Positions 60,206 through 64,000 of a stretch of DNA of 64,000 nt are shown here, piece by piece. Within the stretch, counting starts at the first letter, position 1, and the number at the start of each line of letters is the position of its first letter. Under the pieces are notes generated by a model, which was not told the DNA's origin, made no database searches, and was given only the letters and a program-made list of their open reading frames with translations. Position numbers and translations under genes: made by a program. The DNA is from Akkermansiaceae bacterium UBA956 (GTDB taxonomy: Bacteria > Verrucomicrobiota > Verrucomicrobiia > Verrucomicrobiales > Akkermansiaceae): NCBI GenBank assembly GCA_002293145.1, contig DBCO01000004.1:12113-76112 (forward strand). Direction: 5' to 3'.

Positions 60206-60317
60206 TCCTTGCATACTGTATGTGTGTTCTCGATGTTGTTGTGGGGGAATGCGGTGCATTCACATTCTTATTCTAGTACACGACGAGCTATTTGCAAAGC
60301 TGCATTTTACAATTGGA

Positions 60318-60338
60318 GCTATTGGTTTGACTTATAGC
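60318..60338. promoter_or_regulatory. LysR-type (OxyR) binding box
   Basis: GCTAT (60318-60322), 11 bases, ATAGC (60334-60338): a dyad with the T-N11-A core of LysR regulators, in the katG-oxyR gap. It overlaps the -35 of oxyR, suggesting autorepression. Confidence 0.55.
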
Positions 60339-60354
60339 GGAAAATCGGTAAGAT
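60327..60354 (+). promoter_or_regulatory. oxyR promoter, possibly leaderless
   Basis: TTGACT (60327-60332), 16 bases, TAAGAT (60349-60354). The start site would fall at or next to the oxyR ATG at 60361, giving a leaderless mRNA. Confidence 0.5.
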
Positions 60355-60360
60355 GGATGC

Positions 60361-61245
60361 ATGGAATTGCGTCAACTGGAGTCGTTTGTAGCGATCGTGG
60401 AAGAAGGCTCATTGAGTGCTGCATCCAAGCGGCATCATCTTTCTCAGCCGGCGCTAAGTCAGCAGCTCCACGCATTGGAGCAGGAGCTAGGAGAAACCTT
60501 GCTGCATCGGCATCCACGGGGGATCATGCCGACGGCGGCGGGTGAGCTGCTGCTCGAACATGCACGGGTCATGCTGGCGCAGGCCGAGCGTTTGCAGGGT
60601 GAATTTCACGGGCGACGTGAGCTGGAAAGTGGAAGTTTTTCCTTTGGCATTATTCCCACCTTGGCTCCGTATTTATTGCCGCAGTTACTGGGGCCATTCC
60701 GCAAATCCCATCCCGGCGTGATGGTATCGGTGCGGGAATCGCGCACGGACCAATTGATTCCCATGGTGATCTCGGGCGAGATTGAGTTCGCGATTTTGAG
60801 CGGAGCCTCGGCAGAAGATCGCCGCAAAGCCACGTTGCAATTGCGTGAATTATTTCGCGAGCCTTTGTTACTCGCCGCACCAGTGGGGCATCCCCTGACC
60901 GTGAAAAAAAACTTGCCGCATCCGGAGGAGATTGATCCGAGCGAATTGATTCACTTGAGCGAGGGGCATTGCTTGGCAGATCGCACGCGGAGAATCTGGC
61001 GCGGTTGCAAGCAAGACTATCGCCTGCAGTGTGATCAAATCTCCACTGCATTAGCGATGGTTTCTGCTGGTATGGGCGTTACGATCGTGCCGAAACTTGC
61101 ATCGCGCGCGATCCCTCACGGTAACATCGTCTGCCGCGCCTTCGCCGGCAAGGGCATGGAGCGCCCCGTCCATTTGCTCAAGCTGCGTCGCTCTCGACTC
61201 ACGCCCGCAGCAGAGAAATTGATTGCCAGTTTGGTGAAGTCATGA
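60361..61245 (+). CDS. oxyR: OxyR-like LysR-family peroxide regulator
   Basis: 294 aa. An N-terminal winged helix (1-60, FVAIVEEGSLSAASKRHHLSQPALSQQL) and a LysR effector domain (90-290). The redox loop LSEGHCLADRTRRIWRGC places Cys204 in the same GHCL context as the peroxidatic Cys199 of E. coli OxyR. The second Cys (Cys216) is 12 residues on, instead of 9. It diverges from katG, its classic target, with a LysR box between. Peroxide sensing is strongly supported by context; the longer cysteine spacing may change its sensitivity. Confidence 0.9.
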   Translation: MELRQLESFVAIVEEGSLSAASKRHHLSQPALSQQLHALEQELGETLLHRHPRGIMPTAAGELLLEHARVMLAQAERLQGEFHGRRELESGSFSFGIIPTLAPYLLPQLLGPFRKSHPGVMVSVRESRTDQLIPMVISGEIEFAILSGASAEDRRKATLQLRELFREPLLLAAPVGHPLTVKKNLPHPEEIDPSELIHLSEGHCLADRTRRIWRGCKQDYRLQCDQISTALAMVSAGMGVTIVPKLASRAIPHGNIVCRAFAGKGMERPVHLLKLRRSRLTPAAEKLIASLVKS

Positions 61246-61305
61246 GAATGTGTTAGGTCGAACGCGGGCGACAAAATCATCCCCTGTATGCTTTTCGATG
61301 CTAGA

Positions 61306-61340
61306 ATTTAGCCACAAAAAAACGCAAAACTTGCAAAAAG
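61306..61340 (+). repeat. Dispersed ATTTAGCCACAA repeat, copy 2
   Basis: Same element as at 55004-55037, with the blocks CGCAA and GCAAAAG in the same order. It lies 61 bases past the oxyR stop. Confidence 0.45.
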
Positions 61341-61389
61341 AAGAAATTTGTGAACTTTATGTTTCTTTGCGGCCAATAAATCAAAACGT

Positions 61390-61694
61390 TCAGTCCCAAC
61401 TCGGATTCTCGATTTCTTCCCAAGTTTTGCCATCGTTTACCGAGGTGATTTGCAGCAGGTCGGGAATTTTATAGTGCGCATGGGATACGCTAGAGTTTTG
61501 CGATCGGTGCTGTAGGCCATGGCCCCATGGGCTGTTCCTTGCGGGTTGACCTGTATGCGCACCGCAGCTCCGTTTACCTTGCTCGATGGTCCCGCAGCGG
61601 CATAGGTATTCTTTTTCGCGATTAAGCTCTCACAGTTTGACAAAATCAACGCCATGGCGATGATGCTGCCACGTGCTATGATGATCGAACTCAC
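61390..61694 (-). pseudogene. Frameshifted small lipoprotein gene
   Basis: Reading the minus strand from a GTG at 61694 gives a lipoprotein-like signal (GSIIAMALILSNC) and then KVNGAAVRIQVNPQGTAHG and MAYSTDRKTLAYPMR. Near 61470 the frame changes: the sensible continuation YKIPDLLQITSVNDGKTWEE, ending NPSWD, is in the next frame, up to the stop at 61390. One indel would restore about 100 codons. The family is not recognised. A sequencing error at that point would make it an intact gene. Its 5' end lies opposite the first codons proposed for the peptidase. Confidence 0.45.
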
Positions 61695-61698
61695 AGAA

Positions 61699-62973
61699 AT
61701 GCTTATTTTAGGTGAAATCAATGTCACATTCATGGGGCTGAGCATCCTCATCATTTTCTTCTTGATGTGGAAACTGGAATTTCTTGCCACCATACTCAAC
61801 ATCAAGGCATTCAATCCCGAGGTGCCCGCGAAATTGCGCGATCTCTGGACCGACGAGGCTTACGAAAAAGCCCGCGCCTACTCGACCACCTCGGCGCGGT
61901 TTAGCATCGTCGAGTCAACGTTTTCGCTCTTTATCGTTCTCGCCTTCTGGACACTCGGCGGTTTCGGCTGGTTGGACCAATGGACTCGCTCGGTGCTTCC
62001 CGATTCGCCGATTGCCATCGGCCTGTTGTTTCTTGGCGTGCTTTTTGCGGCGCAACATCTGATCTCGCAGCCGATGGCGATCTACGATACTTTTGTCATC
62101 GAGGAAAAATTCGGCTTCAATCAAACAACGCCCAAGCTCTATATCATCGATCAGCTTAAGGGACTCTTGCTCGCGGCGATCATCGGCTTGCCCTTGATGG
62201 CGGCGGTGTTGTGGATTTTCCAAAACGTCCCTCAGGCCTGGCTCTGGGCCTGGGCTTGCGTATCTGCTTTTCAATTGCTGATGATGTGGCTCGCCCCCGC
62301 AGTGATCTTGCCTTTGTTCAATAAATTCGAGCCCATGCCCGAGGGAGAACTGCGCACAGCCATCGAAGCCATGGCCAAGCGCTGCAATTTCCCCATCGTC
62401 GGGCTCTTTGTAATGGACGGCTCCAAGCGCTCCACCAAGGCCAACGCCTTCTTCACAGGTCTTGGCAAAACGAAAAAAATTGCACTTTTCGATACCCTCA
62501 TCGCCAAGCACAGCACCGCAGAACTCGTCGCGATCCTTGCGCATGAAATTGGTCATTTCCGCTGCAAACACATCCCCCAACGGCTCGTGGCATCGATGGT
62601 TCAGTCCGCAGTGATTTTTTTCCTCATCGGCCTCGCCACCGATCCGCAAGGCACCTTTGCCCGCATGCTCTTCGATGCCTTCGGCGTGAAAACCATCAGT
62701 CCCCACGTCGGTCTCGTGCTCTTCGGTTTGTTGTTTTCACCCGTCTCCCGCTTGTTAGGAATTTTCTCGAACAAATGGTCACGCCGTCATGAATTTGAGG
62801 CCGATGCCTACGCTGCCAAGCACACTGGTTCACCCGCGCCTCTGATCGCAGCATTGAAAAAACTCACCACCGACAATCTCTCACACCCCACGCCACATTC
62901 CTTGCGCATCGTGCTCGACTACAGCCACCCGCCCCTCAGCCAACGCCTCGCGGCGTTGGAGAAGTTGGGGTGA
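61699..62973 (+). CDS. M48-family (Ste24/CAAX protease-like) membrane metallopeptidase
   Basis: 424 aa from the ATG at 61699. Several ATGs from 61654 on are in frame; this one keeps the first membrane helix and clears the opposite remnant gene. About seven membrane segments. The zinc site HEIGH lies in ILAHEIGHFRCKH, with the third ligand Glu in HEFEADAYAAKH. The intervening SKRSTKANAFFTGLGKTKKIALFDTL is the Ste24/HtpX signature. Bacterial members cleave misfolded membrane or lipidated proteins; the exact substrate is unknown. Confidence 0.88.
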   Translation: MLILGEINVTFMGLSILIIFFLMWKLEFLATILNIKAFNPEVPAKLRDLWTDEAYEKARAYSTTSARFSIVESTFSLFIVLAFWTLGGFGWLDQWTRSVLPDSPIAIGLLFLGVLFAAQHLISQPMAIYDTFVIEEKFGFNQTTPKLYIIDQLKGLLLAAIIGLPLMAAVLWIFQNVPQAWLWAWACVSAFQLLMMWLAPAVILPLFNKFEPMPEGELRTAIEAMAKRCNFPIVGLFVMDGSKRSTKANAFFTGLGKTKKIALFDTLIAKHSTAELVAILAHEIGHFRCKHIPQRLVASMVQSAVIFFLIGLATDPQGTFARMLFDAFGVKTISPHVGLVLFGLLFSPVSRLLGIFSNKWSRRHEFEADAYAAKHTGSPAPLIAALKKLTTDNLSHPTPHSLRIVLDYSHPPLSQRLAALEKLG

Positions 62974-62993
62974 AGAGCCTTCACCTTGGACTG

Positions 62994-63035
62994 CGGCAGC
63001 CGAGCTGCCGATTGTCAGAGAGGCAGCCTGCTGCC
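62994..63035. repeat. Two GCAGC/GCTGC palindromes after the peptidase gene
   Basis: CGGCAGC-CGA-GCTGCCG (62994-63010) and GGCAGC-CT-GCTGCC (63022-63035), starting 20 bases past the stop. The first has the 7-bp arms and 3-base loop seen at 2293 and 25688. Confidence 0.55.
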
Positions 63036-63067
63036 GTCGGCGTCGTAATGTAGGTTGTAGCCTCAAG

Positions 63068-63095
63068 TCTTAGGTCTTAGGTCTTAGGTCTGAAA
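63068..63095. repeat. Heptamer array (four units) after the glycosyltransferase-like gene
   Basis: TCTTAGG three times in perfect tandem, then TCTGAAA, preceded by CAAG and followed by ATCT. It lies 13 bases past the stop of the minus-strand gene at 63109 and has the same layout as 55071-55091. Confidence 0.65.
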
Positions 63096-63108
63096 ATCTT
63101 GTGTCTTC

Positions 63109-64000
63109 CTAAAAATACACCGCTTCACTGCGTGGGTTAGCCCACATGCAGTATTCGATATCGATGGGTAGAAGCAGTGACCTGGCATCGCTGGGGATGA
63201 AGGTGAGTGTGCCGCGTTCGACGAGGCGTGGGTAGAGCGCGGCGAGCTGGAACCATTCATCGAAGCCATAGTTCGGCCACTCACTGAATTGGATCGGCCT
63301 CACGCCGAGACCGGGGATGTTCGCGGTATCGGGCAAGCTGCGGTGACGCCAGTGCCAGACGAAGCACTCGATCAATTCCCGCACGGGCATGCCGCCACCA
63401 TGAGCGCCGAAATGTCCGCCAAGAATTGGGCGATAGCGCACTTGTTTCGTGAGATCGGAATTGTAGTAGCCGGGCACCCGCCACAGCCCTAAGCCCATGC
63501 GGTGCATGCCCTCGGTGCGCTGGATTTCGTCAGATACCTCGCCCATGCGATCGGTATCGATCACCGTGACAAGCGCATCATCTTCTAATGCCAGAAAGCG
63601 CCAGAAGCCGCCGGGAGAATAGCGGATGCTCGGGCTTTTCATCAGGTAAATTTCCCAGCCCAATGCCGTGAGCTCAGGGATGAGAAAATCCAAGTCAGCA
63701 GCCAGATAAAGACGAAAGGTGACATGCGGGTGTTTCTCCATCGCTGCTTTGCTGTGCAGGAGCAGTGGTTCGACGTAGCTATTCCATGGAGCGAAGCGTT
63801 TGACTAGCCCCATGCGCTTGGCATCCACCATCATTTCCCGAGTTGGCAGCGGCAATTCTGGGTCAGCGATATTGACGTGTTTCCAGAACAGCGTGGCGGA
63901 AACGATGTGCTTTACGGGGAGGGCAGTTGCCTCTACAGCTCTTCCTCTTACTACTCTCGCCACACCAAACCAGTCTTCAAACTGCTTGCGTTCGTCTTCT
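63109..64000 (-). CDS. Glycosyltransferase-like protein, 5' end beyond the window
   Basis: About 297 codons are visible. A GTG at 63963 could start it, but the frame stays open to the window edge with protein-like sequence (EDERKQFEDWFG), so the true start is probably outside. VTVIDTDRMGEV contains a DxD-type motif and FWRFLALEDDAL precedes it, as in nucleotide-sugar-dependent transferases. The C-terminal GFDEWFQLAALYPRL is not family-specific. No signal peptide is visible. The acceptor is unknown and the family assignment is tentative. Confidence 0.6.
   Translation of the reverse strand, partial: EDERKQFEDWFGVARVVRGRAVEATALPVKHIVSATLFWKHVNIADPELPLPTREMMVDAKRMGLVKRFAPWNSYVEPLLLHSKAAMEKHPHVTFRLYLAADLDFLIPELTALGWEIYLMKSPSIRYSPGGFWRFLALEDDALVTVIDTDRMGEVSDEIQRTEGMHRMGLGLWRVPGYYNSDLTKQVRYRPILGGHFGAHGGGMPVRELIECFVWHWRHRSLPDTANIPGLGVRPIQFSEWPNYGFDEWFQLAALYPRLVERGTLTFIPSDARSLLLPIDIEYCMWANPRSEAVYF

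Noticed and set aside
61915..62706. 263-residue minus-strand ORF
   Set aside because: Antisense of the M48 peptidase; composition is typical of a shadow frame.
63068..63095. CRISPR-like repeat
   Set aside because: Units of 7 bases with no spacers; not a CRISPR array.

Overview
The window is a chromosomal segment of a member of the Verrucomicrobiota (PVC superphylum). The evidence is the mix of lineage-typical families: a Verru_Chthon cassette protein A, a PVC-type heme-binding (CAACH) dehydrogenase-like protein, a DUF1552 protein with a Tat signal, several secreted sulfatases and SASA-type esterases, a PEP-CTERM-like surface protein, and GntR/LacI-hybrid regulators. I cannot assign a genus. 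No rRNA, tRNA, CRISPR array or intact insertion sequence was seen.

Left part (1-23900). A sulfatase fused to an SGNH esterase opens the window. A REP-like palindrome pair beside a decayed REP-associated transposase follows, then a CII-like regulator and a cytochrome b562-like protein. A RegBA (PrrBA) redox two-component pair precedes a tight minus-strand sialic acid operon: NanM anomerase, MFS transporter, NanA lyase, AGE epimerase and its likely regulator. The enzymes would take Neu5Ac through ManNAc to GlcNAc. Then come argB, prfA with a small coupled ORF, a methionine synthase split into two genes, a Sco-like pair with DUF420 (cytochrome oxidase assembly), hisD, and obg.

Middle part (23900-46800). 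argS and amt (with a sigma-54-like element at its start) are followed by a DMT exporter, a TRIC channel and a GH128-like glucanase. A probable operon headed by the large pilin-like Verru_Chthon A protein comes next. A sugar isomerase/oxidoreductase pair, the PVC heme protein, a PEP-CTERM protein and typA complete this part.

Right part (46800-64000). A polysaccharide-utilisation-like block (47077-53157) holds an internally deleted SASA esterase, a GHL15-like protein, a sulfatase with two EF-hands, and two intact SASA esterases. The deleted copy shares an almost identical 180-base tract with its intact paralogue, while the rest of it has diverged. DUF1552, a sugar nucleotidyltransferase, fabH, a glycine-zipper lipoprotein, the divergent katG/oxyR pair, a Ste24-type protease and a 5'-truncated glycosyltransferase-like gene finish the window.

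At the non-coding level the window carries two kinds of small repeats that gene annotation would miss: short palindromes (7-bp arms, 3-base loop) just after stop codons, and three degenerate heptamer arrays (roughly WCTNANN), each lying 9-16 bases past the stop codon of a minus-strand gene.
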